From Streptococcus uberis (GTDB lineage Bacteria; Bacillota; Bacilli; Lactobacillales; Streptococcaceae), in the NCBI RefSeq assembly GCF_900475595.1, contig NZ_LS483397.1:591001-655000 (forward strand): 64,000 bases of DNA. Reading direction: 5' to 3'. The position numbers and the translations under genes are program-made. The notes under the pieces are model-generated. The model searched no databases. It was given only the letters and a program-made list of their open reading frames with translations, and was not told the DNA's origin. Positions within the stretch are counted from its first letter, which is position 1. Every line of letters begins with the position of its first letter. This document shows, piece after piece, positions 27,324 to 37,347 of the stretch.

Positions 27324-30032
27324 TTGGCTGTGAAAAAATTAGAGAGTAGTAGTAATCAGGCAATTATTGCTGAGGAAGTTGCGATTTTAAAAACTATTTT
27401 AGAAACAATCACCCGTGACATGGTTGGGGATGAGACCTTTTTAAAAATTGAGCAAATTGTAAAACTCTCAGAACAAGATGATTACATTCAACTTGAAAAA
27501 ATGATTGAATCCTTGACTGATGATGAGATGGTTATTATGTCTCGTTATTTTTCAATTTTGCCATTGCTGATCAATATCTCTGAAGATGTTGATTTAGCAT
27601 ATGAGATAAATTTTCAAAATAATAAAGGAATCAATTATCTTGGTAAATTGTCTCATACCATTGAAGAAGTTGCTTCCAAAGAAAATGCAAAGGACATTTT
27701 GGAGAACGTTACAGTCGTTCCTGTTTTAACAGCACACCCAACGCAAGTTCAACGCAAAACCGTTTTGGAATTAACTAATAAAATTCATGGCCTCTTAAGG
27801 CAGTATCGCGATGTCAAATCTGGCGTTATCAATGAAGAAAAATGGTTAGAAGAATTACGTCGTTACGTTGAAATCATCATGCAGACAGATATCATTCGTG
27901 AAAAGAAACTTAAAGTTAAAAATGAAATCACCAATGTTATGGCATATTATCATTCATCGATCATTCCAGCGGTTACTCGGTTAACACTTGCTTATAAAGA
28001 ATTAGCAAAAGAAAAAGGGCTTGAATTAGAAAATCCGAAACCGATTACAATGGGAATGTGGATTGGTGGCGATCGTGATGGAAATCCATTTGTAACAGCT
28101 GAAACGCTCCAATTATCTGCTTCAATTCAGAGTCAGGTAATCATTGAATACTATTTAGAAAAGTTATCTAAATTATACCGTTCATTGTCATTATCTTCTC
28201 GTTTTTCAAAAACCAGCAAAGCTCTGGACGACTTAGCGGCACTATCAAGTGATACTTCGATATATAGGGAACACGAACCTTATCGCAAAGCTTTCCACTA
28301 TATTCAGTCAAAAATGTCAAATACTTTAACCAGTATCAAAGAGAATGCATCACATGATAAACAGCCTTCTGATATCTATGAGACAGCAGAAGACTTCAAA
28401 AAAGACTTGTTGATTATTAAAGATTCTCTTGTTCAAAATGGCGAAGGAACACTTATCTCGGGAGATTTTTCAGACTTACTCCAAGCTGTTGATGTTTTTG
28501 GTTTCTTCCTAGCAAGTATTGATATGAGACAGGATTCAAGTGTTCAAGAGGCTTGTGTGGCTGAATTGCTTAAATCGGCAAATATTGTGGACGATTATAG
28601 TGCATTAAACGAAACTGAAAAATGTCAAATACTTCTTAAGGAACTCGAAGAAGACCCCCGTATACTTTCAGCAACCGCTGTTGAAAAATCAGAATTACTA
28701 GAAAAAGAATTAGCAATCTATAAAGCAGCTCGTTATCTTAAAGATAAATTGGGTGAAGATGTTATTAAACAGCATATCATTTCACATACTGAAAGTGTTT
28801 CGGATATGTTTGAGTTGGCAATTATGCTTAAAGAAGTGGGGCTTTTGGATAAACATATGGCGCGTGTTCAGATTGTACCACTCTTTGAAACGATTGAGGA
28901 TTTGGACAATTCAAATGCCATTATGACAGAGTACTTGAGTTATGATATTGTCAAAAATTGGATTGCATCTAATCACAACTATCAAGAAATTATGTTAGGC
29001 TATTCCGATAGTAATAAAGATGGAGGCTATTTAGCTTCGGGGTGGACTTTATACAAAGCGCAAAATGAACTGACCGAAATTGGATCAAAAAATGGAATCA
29101 AAATTACTTTCTTCCATGGTAGAGGTGGTACGGTTGGACGTGGTGGAGGTCCATCATATGATGCCATTACATCACAACCATTTGGTTCAATAAAAGATAA
29201 AATTCGTCTAACAGAACAAGGCGAAATCATTGAGAATAAATTTGGAAATAAAGACGCCGCTTACTATAATTTGGAAATGCTTATTTCAGCGTCTATTAAT
29301 AGAATGGTGTCTAGAATGTTGACTAATCCAAATGAAATTGATGGCTTTAGAGAAACTATGGAAGGTATTGTTTCCTATAGTAATAAAGTATACCGTGATT
29401 TAGTTTTTGACAATCCAAACTTTTATGATTATTTCTTTGAAGCTAGTCCGATTAAAGAAGTTTCTAGTTTAAATATTGGGTCAAGACCAGCGGCTCGTAA
29501 AACCATAACTGAAATCACAGGTTTAAGAGCCATCCCTTGGGTATTCTCATGGTCTCAAAACAGGATAATGTTCCCTGGTTGGTATGGTGTAGGATCTGCT
29601 TTTAAAGATTTTATTGATAAAGAAGAAGGTAATTTAGCTAAGCTTCAACACATGTATAAAACTTGGCCATTTTTCCACTCCCTTTTATCAAATGTCGATA
29701 TGGTGCTTTCTAAGTCTAACATGAATATTGCTTATCAATATGCTCAACTTGCAAATACTCAAGAAGTCAAAGATATTTACTATATTCTTTTGGATGAATG
29801 GCAATTGACTAAAAATATGATTTTAGCAATTGAAAATCATGATGAGCTATTGGAAGACCATCCTTCATTGAAACATAGTTTGGAATTTAGATTACCTTAT
29901 TTCAATATCTTAAATTATATTCAAATTGAGTTGATAAAACGCCTAAGACAAAACCAATTAGGTGAAGGATACGAAAAATTAATCCATACAACAATCAATG
30001 GAATTGCTACTGGATTACGTAATTCTGGTTAA
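27324..30032 (+). CDS. ppc: Phosphoenolpyruvate carboxylase
   Basis: 902 residues from TTG at 27324. AAGGAG (27310-27315) is 8 bases upstream, whereas the longer GTG start (27315) overlaps that site. The catalytic regions are present: [12 protein letters not shown] (about 134-145) and [15 protein letters not shown] (about 597-611). The enzyme makes oxaloacetate from PEP and bicarbonate, feeding aspartate synthesis in streptococci with an incomplete TCA cycle. ftsW follows after a terminator. Confidence 0.96.
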   Translation: MAVKKLESSSNQAIIAEEVAILKTILETITRDMVGDETFLKIEQIVKLSEQDDYIQLEKMIESLTDDEMVIMSRYFSILPLLINISEDVDLAYEINFQNNKGINYLGKLSHTIEEVASKENAKDILENVTVVPVLTAHPTQVQRKTVLELTNKIHGLLRQYRDVKSGVINEEKWLEELRRYVEIIMQTDIIREKKLKVKNEITNVMAYYHSSIIPAVTRLTLAYKELAKEKGLELENPKPITMGMWIGGDRDGNPFVTAETLQLSASIQSQVIIEYYLEKLSKLYRSLSLSSRFSKTSKALDDLAALSSDTSIYREHEPYRKAFHYIQSKMSNTLTSIKENASHDKQPSDIYETAEDFKKDLLIIKDSLVQNGEGTLISGDFSDLLQAVDVFGFFLASIDMRQDSSVQEACVAELLKSANIVDDYSALNETEKCQILLKELEEDPRILSATAVEKSELLEKELAIYKAARYLKDKLGEDVIKQHIISHTESVSDMFELAIMLKEVGLLDKHMARVQIVPLFETIEDLDNSNAIMTEYLSYDIVKNWIASNHNYQEIMLGYSDSNKDGGYLASGWTLYKAQNELTEIGSKNGIKITFFHGRGGTVGRGGGPSYDAITSQPFGSIKDKIRLTEQGEIIENKFGNKDAAYYNLEMLISASINRMVSRMLTNPNEIDGFRETMEGIVSYSNKVYRDLVFDNPNFYDYFFEASPIKEVSSLNIGSRPAARKTITEITGLRAIPWVFSWSQNRIMFPGWYGVGSAFKDFIDKEEGNLAKLQHMYKTWPFFHSLLSNVDMVLSKSNMNIAYQYAQLANTQEVKDIYYILLDEWQLTKNMILAIENHDELLEDHPSLKHSLEFRLPYFNILNYIQIELIKRLRQNQLGEGYEKLIHTTINGIATGLRNSG

Positions 30033-30040
30033 TGTGTAGA

Positions 30041-30082
30041 GAGGAGAAGGGGCTTAAACCCATCTCCTTTTCTCTTTTTTTT
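30041..30082 (+). terminator. Terminator between ppc and ftsW
   Basis: A purine/pyrimidine stem (GGAGA / TCTCC plus GGG / CCC, about 30043-30067) with an interior mismatch, followed by CTCTTTTTTTT. Confidence 0.8.
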
Positions 30083-30135
30083 AAAAGTGAAAGATGGTAT
30101 AATGCTAAAAGATTATCTCGAAAATAGGGGAAAAT

Positions 30136-31410
30136 ATGAAAATAGAAAAAAAGCATTTGTTGAATTATTCTATTTTAGTACCGTATTTAATTCTGACGGT
30201 TATAGGATTAATTATTGTCTATTCCACAACAAGTGCTACTTTAATTCAAAATCAGCTAAATCCATTTAAATCGGTAATGACTCAAGGTGCCTTTGGTATC
30301 GTTAGTTTAGTTGCCATGTTTTTTATTTATAAGTTAAAATTAGATTTTTTGAGAAATAAAAAACTCCTGACATACGCTATGGTTTTTGAGGGCATTTTGC
30401 TATTAATCTCACGATTTTTTACACCAACAGTAAATGGAGCTCATGGTTGGATTGTTATGGGACCAATTAGTATTCAACCTGCTGAATATTTAAAAGTCAT
30501 CATCGTTTGGTTTCTAGCAAGCAATTTCGCTCTTAAACAAGAAGAGATTGCTCGATATGACTACCAAACCCTGACTAGGAGAACTTGGTGGCCTAAATCT
30601 TGGAGTGATTTATACGACTGGCGAGTAGGTGCTCTTGTTTTAGTTGGACTTGTTGCCATCCAACCAGATTTAGGAAATGCTGTTATTATTGTCTTAACTG
30701 GGGTCCATGTTTTTTCTGCTTCAGGGATAGGCTATCGCTGGTATGCAGCTTTACTTGGTATTATTTTTTTGATTTCAACAACAATATTAGGTTCTATTAA
30801 AATCATCGGTGTTAAAACAGTGGCAAAAGTCCCCGTTTTTGGGTATGTTGCTAAACGTTTTAGTGCCTTCTATAATCCATTTGTTGACTTATCAGATTCA
30901 GGACATCAGTTAGCTCACTCTTATTACGCTATGAGTAATGGGGGGTGGTTTGGTGTTGGCTTAGGGAATTCCATTGAAAAAAGAGGCTACCTTCCAGAAG
31001 CTCAAACCGATTTTGTCTTTTCAATTGTTATTGAAGAATTAGGACTTATTGGAGCAGGCTTAATTTTAGCTTTAGTATTCTTTTTGATTTTAAGAATTTT
31101 AAATGTTGGCATCAAAGCCAAAAAACCATTTAATGCCATGATGGCTTTAGGCATCGGTAGTATGATGTTAATGCAAGTTTTTGTTAATATTGGCGGTATT
31201 TCTGGTTTAATTCCGTCAACTGGTGTGACATTCCCTTTCTTATCTCAAGGGGGAAATAGCTTATTAGTTCTTTCAGTTGCTATTGGCTTTGTCCTAAATA
31301 TTGATGCCAATGAAAAACGTGAAGAAATTCTAAAAGAAGCAGAGCTAACCTATCGCAAAACAGTTAGAACTGAAAATGACAAAATTGTTGATATTAGTCA
31401 ATTTAAATAA
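30136..31410 (+). CDS. ftsW: Septal peptidoglycan polymerase FtsW
   Basis: 424 residues, SEDS family, about ten membrane helices. Diagnostic segments are PAEYLKVIIVW near 115, QPDLGNAVI near 175, and GGISGLIPSTGVTFPFLSQGG (a shorter core, PSTGVTFPFLSQGG, near 356). It polymerises lipid II glycan strands at the septum with a class B PBP. TGG-TATAAT (30098-30103) gives it its own promoter, and AGGGGA precedes the ATG. Confidence 0.95.
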   Translation: MKIEKKHLLNYSILVPYLILTVIGLIIVYSTTSATLIQNQLNPFKSVMTQGAFGIVSLVAMFFIYKLKLDFLRNKKLLTYAMVFEGILLLISRFFTPTVNGAHGWIVMGPISIQPAEYLKVIIVWFLASNFALKQEEIARYDYQTLTRRTWWPKSWSDLYDWRVGALVLVGLVAIQPDLGNAVIIVLTGVHVFSASGIGYRWYAALLGIIFLISTTILGSIKIIGVKTVAKVPVFGYVAKRFSAFYNPFVDLSDSGHQLAHSYYAMSNGGWFGVGLGNSIEKRGYLPEAQTDFVFSIVIEELGLIGAGLILALVFFLILRILNVGIKAKKPFNAMMALGIGSMMLMQVFVNIGGISGLIPSTGVTFPFLSQGGNSLLVLSVAIGFVLNIDANEKREEILKEAELTYRKTVRTENDKIVDISQFK

Positions 31411-31450
31411 AAACTCCCTTTATTTGAAAATTTAGGGAGTTTTCTCTTTT
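31410..31450 (+). terminator. Terminator of ftsW
   Basis: A 10-bp stem AAAACTCCCT (31410-31419) / AGGGAGTTTT (31434-31443) with a 14-base loop and a T/C-rich tail. Confidence 0.83.
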
Positions 31451-31521
31451 TCCAACTCAAAAAAGATAAGGAAAGAAATCTTGAATGTAAAAATAAAGAA
31501 AGGGCAAAAAGCATAAAATAC

Positions 31522-31549
31522 TTGCAATTTCCCTATAATTTGCTACAAT
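31522..31549 (+). promoter_or_regulatory. tuf promoter
   Basis: TTGCAA (31522-31527), a 16-base spacer and TGC-TACAAT (31544-31549). A second TATAAT (31534-31539) lies inside the spacer. The leader before the tuf ATG is about 66 bases. Confidence 0.8.
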
Positions 31550-31621
31550 AGTAAGGTAAAGTTAGACTGTATTGCCTACCGTCTATCTATAAAATATATT
31601 TTATTGGAGGCTTTTCCCAAA

Positions 31622-32818
31622 ATGGCAAAAGAAAAATACGATCGTAGTAAACCCCACGTTAACATTGGTACAATTGGACACGTTGACCACGGTAAAACTA
31701 CTTTGACAGCTGCAATTACAACTGTACTTGCTCGTCGCTTACCAACTTCAGTTAACCAACCAAAAGATTACGCTTCTATCGATGCTGCTCCAGAAGAGCG
31801 CGAACGCGGAATCACTATCAACACTGCACACGTTGAGTACGAAACTGAAACTCGTCACTATGCCCACATTGATGCCCCAGGACACGCGGACTATGTTAAA
31901 AACATGATCACTGGTGCTGCCCAAATGGACGGAGCTATCCTTGTTGTTGCATCAACTGATGGACCAATGCCACAAACTCGTGAGCACATCCTTCTTTCAC
32001 GCCAAGTTGGTGTTAAACACCTTATCGTTTTCATGAACAAAATCGACCTTGTTGACGATGAAGAATTGCTTGAATTAGTTGAAATGGAAATCCGTGACCT
32101 TCTTTCAGAATACGATTTCCCAGGTGATGACCTACCAGTTATCCAAGGTTCAGCTCTTAAAGCTCTTGAAGGTGATTCTAAATACGAAGACATCATCATG
32201 GAATTGATGAAAACTGTTGATGAGTATATTCCAGAACCAGAACGTGATACAGACAAACCATTACTTCTTCCAGTCGAAGACGTATTCTCAATCACAGGTC
32301 GTGGTACTGTAGCTTCAGGACGTATCGATCGTGGTACTGTTCGTGTCAACGACGAAATTGAAATCGTTGGTATCAAAGAAGAAACTAAAAAAGCAGTTGT
32401 TACTGGTGTTGAAATGTTCCGTAAACAACTTGACGAAGGTCTTGCAGGAGATAACGTAGGTATCCTTCTTCGTGGTGTTCAACGTGACGAAATCGAACGT
32501 GGACAAGTTATTGCTAAACCAGGTTCAATCAACCCACACACTAAATTCAAAGGTGAAGTTTACATCCTTTCTAAAGATGAAGGTGGACGTCATACTCCAT
32601 TCTTCAACAACTACCGTCCTCAATTCTATTTCCGTACAACTGACGTAACAGGTTCAATCGAACTTCCAGCTGGTACTGAAATGGTAATGCCTGGTGATAA
32701 CGTGACAATCAGCGTTGAGTTGATCCACCCAATCGCCGTTGAACAAGGTACTACTTTCTCAATCCGTGAAGGTGGACGTACTGTTGGTTCAGGTATTGTT
32801 TCAGAAATCGAAGCTTAA
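31622..32818 (+). CDS. tuf: Translation elongation factor Tu
   Basis: 398 residues from ATG at 31622 ([10 protein letters not shown]), with GGAGG at 31606-31610. GTPase motifs G1 GHVDHGKT (about 19-26), G3 DAPGH and G4 NKID are intact. It delivers aminoacyl-tRNA to the ribosome. Codon use is strongly biased to preferred codons (GGT, CGT, AAC, ATC), unlike its neighbours, as expected for a very highly expressed gene. It has its own promoter and terminator. Confidence 0.99.
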   Translation: MAKEKYDRSKPHVNIGTIGHVDHGKTTLTAAITTVLARRLPTSVNQPKDYASIDAAPEERERGITINTAHVEYETETRHYAHIDAPGHADYVKNMITGAAQMDGAILVVASTDGPMPQTREHILLSRQVGVKHLIVFMNKIDLVDDEELLELVEMEIRDLLSEYDFPGDDLPVIQGSALKALEGDSKYEDIIMELMKTVDEYIPEPERDTDKPLLLPVEDVFSITGRGTVASGRIDRGTVRVNDEIEIVGIKEETKKAVVTGVEMFRKQLDEGLAGDNVGILLRGVQRDEIERGQVIAKPGSINPHTKFKGEVYILSKDEGGRHTPFFNNYRPQFYFRTTDVTGSIELPAGTEMVMPGDNVTISVELIHPIAVEQGTTFSIREGGRTVGSGIVSEIEA

Positions 32819-32867
32819 TTTTAATTAAGTTCCCAGATTAACAATTAGGGTCAGACAACTCAATTGT

Positions 32868-32897
32868 AAAAGCCTCCTATTTGGAGGCTTTTTTATT
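32868..32897 (+). terminator. Terminator of tuf
   Basis: A 10-bp stem AAAAGCCTCC / GGAGGCTTTT with a TATTT loop and TTTTTT tail. Confidence 0.92.
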
Positions 32898-33078
32898 TAT
32901 ATGAATTGATATTTTGTTTCCATTTTGCAATTATTTTTGTCTATTCTCTAGGGAAATGTTTTCTGAAATTATCACAAAATTTGTGAAAATTATCCCAAAA
33001 AACTGGACATTTTCTTTTATTAGATGTAAAAATGTGATAAAATAATAATTGTAAATAAAAAAAGAAGAGGTATGTGAA

Positions 33079-33837
33079 ATGTCACGTAAACCATTTATTG
33101 CTGGTAACTGGAAAATGAACAAAAACCCTGAAGAAGCTAGAGCTTTCATTGAAGCTGTTGTTTCAAAATTACCTTCATCAGAGTTAGTTGAAGCTGGAAT
33201 TGCTGCACCTGCTCTTGATCTTTCAACAGTTCTTGAAGCTGCAAAAGGTTCTGATCTTAAAATTGCTGCTCAAAATGCTTATTTTGAAAATGCTGGAGCT
33301 TTTACAGGTGAAAATAGTCCTAAAGTTCTTGCTGAAATGGGAACAGATTATGTTGTTATTGGTCATTCAGAACGTCGTGATTACTTCCATGAAACTGATG
33401 AAGACATCAATAAAAAAGCTAAAGCTATCTTTGCAAACGGTTTAACACCTATTATTTGTTGTGGTGAATCATTAGAAACATACGAAGCTGGTAAAGCGGT
33501 AGAGTTTGTGGGAGCTCAAGTTTCTGCAGCATTAGCTGGTTTAACAGAAGAACAAGTTTCTTCTCTTGTTATTGCATATGAGCCAATCTGGGCAATCGGA
33601 ACTGGTAAATCTGCAACTCAAGATGATGCACAAAACATGTGTAAAGCAGTTCGTGATGTTGTAGCTGCTGACTTTGGTCAAACAGTTGCTGATAAAGTAC
33701 GTGTTCAATATGGTGGTTCTGTTAAACCTGAAAACGTTGCTTCATATATGTCATGTCCAGATGTTGACGGTGCTTTAGTTGGTGGAGCATCACTTGAAGC
33801 AGATAGCTTCTTAGCATTACTTGACTTTGTTAAATAA
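33079..33837 (+). CDS. tpiA: Triosephosphate isomerase
   Basis: 252 residues. GNWKMNK (about 9-15), GHSERR (His near 96) and [14 protein letters not shown] (Glu near 169) are the substrate-binding and catalytic motifs. It interconverts dihydroxyacetone phosphate and glyceraldehyde-3-phosphate in glycolysis. AGAAGAGG precedes the ATG; monocistronic with a terminator. Confidence 0.98.
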   Translation: MSRKPFIAGNWKMNKNPEEARAFIEAVVSKLPSSELVEAGIAAPALDLSTVLEAAKGSDLKIAAQNAYFENAGAFTGENSPKVLAEMGTDYVVIGHSERRDYFHETDEDINKKAKAIFANGLTPIICCGESLETYEAGKAVEFVGAQVSAALAGLTEEQVSSLVIAYEPIWAIGTGKSATQDDAQNMCKAVRDVVAADFGQTVADKVRVQYGGSVKPENVASYMSCPDVDGALVGGASLEADSFLALLDFVK

Positions 33838-33847
33838 TAGATTTTAA

Positions 33848-33877
33848 GGTTCCAGAATTTTTCTGGAATCTTTTTTT
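33848..33877 (+). terminator. Terminator of tpiA
   Basis: An 8-bp stem TTCCAGAA / TTCTGGAA with a TTT loop, followed by seven T. Confidence 0.88.
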
Positions 33878-33888
33878 ACTCTTATGCA

Positions 33889-33918
33889 AAAAACCAAGTG
33901 CTTAAGCACTTGGTTTTT
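33889..33918. terminator. Terminator of the murM-murN operon
   Basis: A perfect 13-bp palindrome (33889-33901 / 33906-33918) with a TTAA loop and A/T-run arms, just past the murN stop on the minus strand. Confidence 0.88.
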
Positions 33919-33920
33919 GA

Positions 33921-35153
33921 TTAGTATCGATTGAGTAATTTTTTGATAGAGGAGAGAAGTTTATGTTTGAATGGTTTAGGATAATACATAAATGCTCCTA
34001 GGTTTCGTTCCACGTGACCATTGAAATTTTGTTTAAAACCAAGGACACCATCACTTCCATCAAAAACACCTGAAATTCCTAATAAATTATAACGCTTAAT
34101 ACCTTGTGAGATAGCCTTAATCATAACATGTTCTTGGAGAACTGCTGGTGCGTAGAATTTGTTAAATTCTGGGTAAGAACCACTAAAGAAGTAGACTGCT
34201 TCTTGCTTTGTGAAGATGAATACAGAACCAGCTAAGATAACATCTTGATCATTGTATTTTTCAATGAAATGATTTGCTTCTTCTTTGCGAATCTCAAAGG
34301 TTTGGTATTGGCTAGAGAATTCTTTGTGTTGATTTCTTTTTTTCTCGGAATTAGGATTAACTTCCAAATCCTTTTCCAGTTTATCAATTTTAGCTTTTAT
34401 TTTAGCTTGATCTTTTTCCAAGTTAGCATAATACTCTTTAAAATTTAAAGTTGCTACTAAGAATTCAGCTTTGTCCTTAAAACTATCAAATAAAAATTCG
34501 TAATACTCTAGAGGTTTATCATTATAATCTCGTCGATCAGAAGTAGCAGAAGTAATGTCCTTAAACAGATCGAGTTCATCACGTTTTAATTGACGAATAC
34601 TGATTCCAAATGTTTTAGCTTTTTTGACCAGTGGTTTTCCTTTTTTACTAAAGGAATTGAGCAATTGACTTTCTGTCAAACCTTCAAGATTTTTAATATA
34701 ATGCCAATCGGCTTCCTCAAAACCTGTCGTTAACCCTTCATAAGTGAAGTTTGCATCTGTAAAATAAGGTATTAATTCTTCATGAGTTTCAGAAATTGGC
34801 TTTCCATGGTCGTCATATTGTTGATAAATAAAATAAGGTTTAACTTTTAATTCAATAACCTTATTTTGTTTAGCATACTCTGTTAACCCAACAAGAAATT
34901 CTTTTAAATAGGACGTTTCATGATAAATAGGTCCATAATGGATTTCCATGTGTAGTCCACCTGCAACTGCAGTACTAAATGTTACTGCAGCAACCTGAAT
35001 CGTATCTTTTTGATCTTTAAATCCGACCAATTGGGTTTGGTAACCCCTTTTATGTAGCAAATCTCTCATAGAAAGAGATTGTTCAAAAAAACGGTGATCA
35101 ACTGATTCAGAAAAGGTTTCAAATTCTAAATCATTTAATATTACAAAAGGCAT
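33921..35153 (-). CDS. murN: FemAB-family aminoacyltransferase, MurN-like
   Basis: 410 residues, FemX/FemAB fold with two GNAT-like domains interrupted by a coiled-coil arm (about 230-285, Lys/Glu-rich). Such enzymes add amino acids from aminoacyl-tRNA to the lysine of lipid II to build the interpeptide bridge. Its ATG overlaps the stop of the upstream homologue (TAATG), with AAGGAG upstream. As the second of the pair it most likely adds the second residue (MurN role), by analogy with pneumococcus. Confidence 0.88.
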   Translation of the reverse strand: MPFVILNDLEFETFSESVDHRFFEQSLSMRDLLHKRGYQTQLVGFKDQKDTIQVAAVTFSTAVAGGLHMEIHYGPIYHETSYLKEFLVGLTEYAKQNKVIELKVKPYFIYQQYDDHGKPISETHEELIPYFTDANFTYEGLTTGFEEADWHYIKNLEGLTESQLLNSFSKKGKPLVKKAKTFGISIRQLKRDELDLFKDITSATSDRRDYNDKPLEYYEFLFDSFKDKAEFLVATLNFKEYYANLEKDQAKIKAKIDKLEKDLEVNPNSEKKRNQHKEFSSQYQTFEIRKEEANHFIEKYNDQDVILAGSVFIFTKQEAVYFFSGSYPEFNKFYAPAVLQEHVMIKAISQGIKRYNLLGISGVFDGSDGVLGFKQNFNGHVERNLGAFMYYPKPFKHKLLSSIKKLLNRY

Positions 35154-36376
35154 TAGTGTTTACTCCTTAATTGTTTGCGTAAATTATAGGCTAACATCGC
35201 TGGTCTGTATAGAAGACTAACGGGTATGTTAAATTCACCTGCAAATTCTTCAATTTGTGGATTTAATTTGGATTTAAAATGGTAAAGACCGCCATCTAAT
35301 TGATTTTCAATCCCTCCCATGTTTTGCCACAAACAACCTCGTTGAAAAGCTTCAGTTGCTGTTTCGAACCAAGTTAATAAGGGTGCCTGATATTGCTTAA
35401 ATTCCTCATCCATTCCAGCATATAGATTTTCTGACGTTTTTCCGAAAATAAGTGTTAAAGTTGCTGCTAATGGTACAAGTGTTGAACCAGCATTCATTTT
35501 ATCGCTTAAGAAATCTAATTCCTGTTGAATTCTTGAAATGGCACTGGCTGTTTCTTTTTTCTTGCCTTCTTTTGTTTTTTCGTTAAATTTTGATTGGTTG
35601 GTCAACAACTCAGAAAGTTGCTGTTCTAATAACTGATGGCGTTCAGCTAAGTTGAGGCGTGACATTGTAATATAGGAATCTTCAGGATATGTTTCCATTA
35701 ATTTTTGATAATAGTCGAGACCACGCAGGTGAATATTTTTACGTTCCTCTGTTTTTTTCATTAATTGTGCAAAGGATTCTAGTAATTCTTGACCGCCTAT
35801 GATGGTCTCAATACCCTTATTTTGTGCTGTTCGAATAGCTTGCTTGGTTTTCTTAGGTAAGGTTTGCAAGCTAAATTGATTCGCATAAATGTTTGCCTGT
35901 AATCGGGGTTGAATCGTTTGCGCAATATCTTTTGTTCTACCAGACCATTCAACACCTCGTTTTTTTAAAAATTCAATAGCTGAAAGTGTAATATCAATTT
36001 CTTCAATTTCATTGTTTATCTCAGAAATCGAAAACTGTTTGAGGAAAAGACTTGGATCACATTTAATAAAAAGTGCCTTTTGTTTCTTTCCATACTTTTT
36101 TAAGGATTCCAGAACAAAATCGACTAATTCAAAATCTGAATAATCCATAATTGGACCACGAGGAATATAGATTAAACTTTTACCAAGAGGTAATTTTTTG
36201 ATGAGAAGAGTAGTAGATGCGACCAGTGTTTTATTATCATAAAACCCAATGATTTCATGGTCCCAATTGTCTTTTATAGTTGCCCATTTTGAACTTTGTA
36301 AAAGATTGCATTTGGGATTAGCTAAAACAAATGCATCATGTTCTTTTTCTGAAATTCCAATTTTATAGGTATACAT
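35153..36376 (-). CDS. murM: FemAB-family aminoacyltransferase, MurM-like
   Basis: 407 residues from ATG at 36376, which overlaps the upstream HAD stop as TAATG; a longer GTG start five codons earlier is possible. It shows FemAB features (LIYIPRGPIMDY near 90, a helical arm about 240-295, LYAGMDEEFKQYQAPL near 330). It is expected to add the first bridge residue to lipid II. Part of the operon HAD-murM-murN. Confidence 0.86.
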   Translation of the reverse strand: MYTYKIGISEKEHDAFVLANPKCNLLQSSKWATIKDNWDHEIIGFYDNKTLVASTTLLIKKLPLGKSLIYIPRGPIMDYSDFELVDFVLESLKKYGKKQKALFIKCDPSLFLKQFSISEINNEIEEIDITLSAIEFLKKRGVEWSGRTKDIAQTIQPRLQANIYANQFSLQTLPKKTKQAIRTAQNKGIETIIGGQELLESFAQLMKKTEERKNIHLRGLDYYQKLMETYPEDSYITMSRLNLAERHQLLEQQLSELLTNQSKFNEKTKEGKKKETASAISRIQQELDFLSDKMNAGSTLVPLAATLTLIFGKTSENLYAGMDEEFKQYQAPLLTWFETATEAFQRGCLWQNMGGIENQLDGGLYHFKSKLNPQIEEFAGEFNIPVSLLYRPAMLAYNLRKQLRSKH

Positions 36377-37185
36377 TAGTCTAAAACCCACTGACGTAAT
36401 GCATAAGCTACGCCACTTTCATTATTTGATTTGGTAATGTATTTTGCTATTTTTTTTAATTCAGGAACACCATTTTCCATGACAACAGGATTTCCAACAA
36501 CTTCTAACATAGCTCTATCATTTTCAGCATCTCCGATTGCCATAGTTTGTGACATGTCTAAACCTAATTTTTCGGCAAGATGGATGATGGCATTTCCTTT
36601 TGAAACGGTTTTATTGGTAAATTCTAAGTAGAAGGGGGTTGATTTGACGATATTATATTTGTCATGAAATTCTTGTGGAATGTCTTGGATAGCGCGATCC
36701 AAAATTTCTGGTTCGTCAATCATCATTATTTTAACAATTTCTTTATCTACCATTTCTTCTGGGGTTCTGTAAAAAATAGGCATATTAACGAGAGTTGATT
36801 CATGCACAGTATATTTACCAATATTTCTATTAGCTGTATATATTCCTTCTTTAGTAATAGCATGCATGTGCACATTTAATTTTCGACTTAAAAACTCAAT
36901 ATCCAAATAATCTTCGTATGTCATGGTCTCTTTGACAATTTCTTCTCCGGTTTGTGCATCTTGGACTAAGCCACCATTAAAAGTAATGACATAATCTCCC
37001 TGATGGTTAAGATTTAGGTCATCTAATAGTTGAGTAACACCTGCAATTGGGCGGCCAGTAGCAATGACAACATGAACCTCTTGTTTTTTGGCATCTTGCA
37101 CTGCTTCAAATACCTGATCAGTAATTTTTCGGTCATCAGTAATTAATGTGCCATCGATATCAACAGCAACGAGTTTGATAGACAT
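36376..37185 (-). CDS. Cof-type HAD-IIB phosphatase (YidA-like)
   Basis: 269 residues from ATG at 37185, which has AAGGAG upstream; a longer upstream frame has no ribosome binding site. Motif I VDIDGTLIT (about 7-15), GRPIAGV near 47, and motif IV GDAENDRAML near 218 define the Cof/HAD-IIB class with a large C2B cap. Sugar-phosphate phosphatase activity is typical. First gene of the mur operon; the link to wall synthesis is only positional. Confidence 0.9.
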   Translation of the reverse strand: MSIKLVAVDIDGTLITDDRKITDQVFEAVQDAKKQEVHVVIATGRPIAGVTQLLDDLNLNHQGDYVITFNGGLVQDAQTGEEIVKETMTYEDYLDIEFLSRKLNVHMHAITKEGIYTANRNIGKYTVHESTLVNMPIFYRTPEEMVDKEIVKIMMIDEPEILDRAIQDIPQEFHDKYNIVKSTPFYLEFTNKTVSKGNAIIHLAEKLGLDMSQTMAIGDAENDRAMLEVVGNPVVMENGVPELKKIAKYITKSNNESGVAYALRQWVLD

Positions 37186-37321
37186 GAAAATCTCCTTATA
37201 AATTATCCTATTAGTTAACATTAAAAAATATCTATCCTCTATCATACTAAAAAAGCTCTTATTTGTCATGAAATCTAATGGATATTTACATTAAGCCAGA
37301 CTGAAAACGATTTAAAATAAA

Positions 37322-37347
37322 AAGAAGGAATATAAAATACCCTTCTT
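37322..37347 (-). terminator. Terminator of the HD-hydrolase gene
   Basis: A 7-bp stem (37322-37328 / 37341-37347) overlapping the stop codon, with a T-run on the minus strand. A cre-like TGAAAACGATTTAA (37302-37315) lies beyond it but is not near a plausible start. Confidence 0.65.

Noticed and set aside
31891..32376. 161-codon minus-strand frame opposite tuf
   Set aside because: Arises from the biased codons of tuf; Ser/Arg-rich product without a start signal.
37302..37315. cre-like TGAAAACGATTTAA
   Set aside because: Lies downstream of the HD-hydrolase gene and not at a recognisable promoter; imperfect match.
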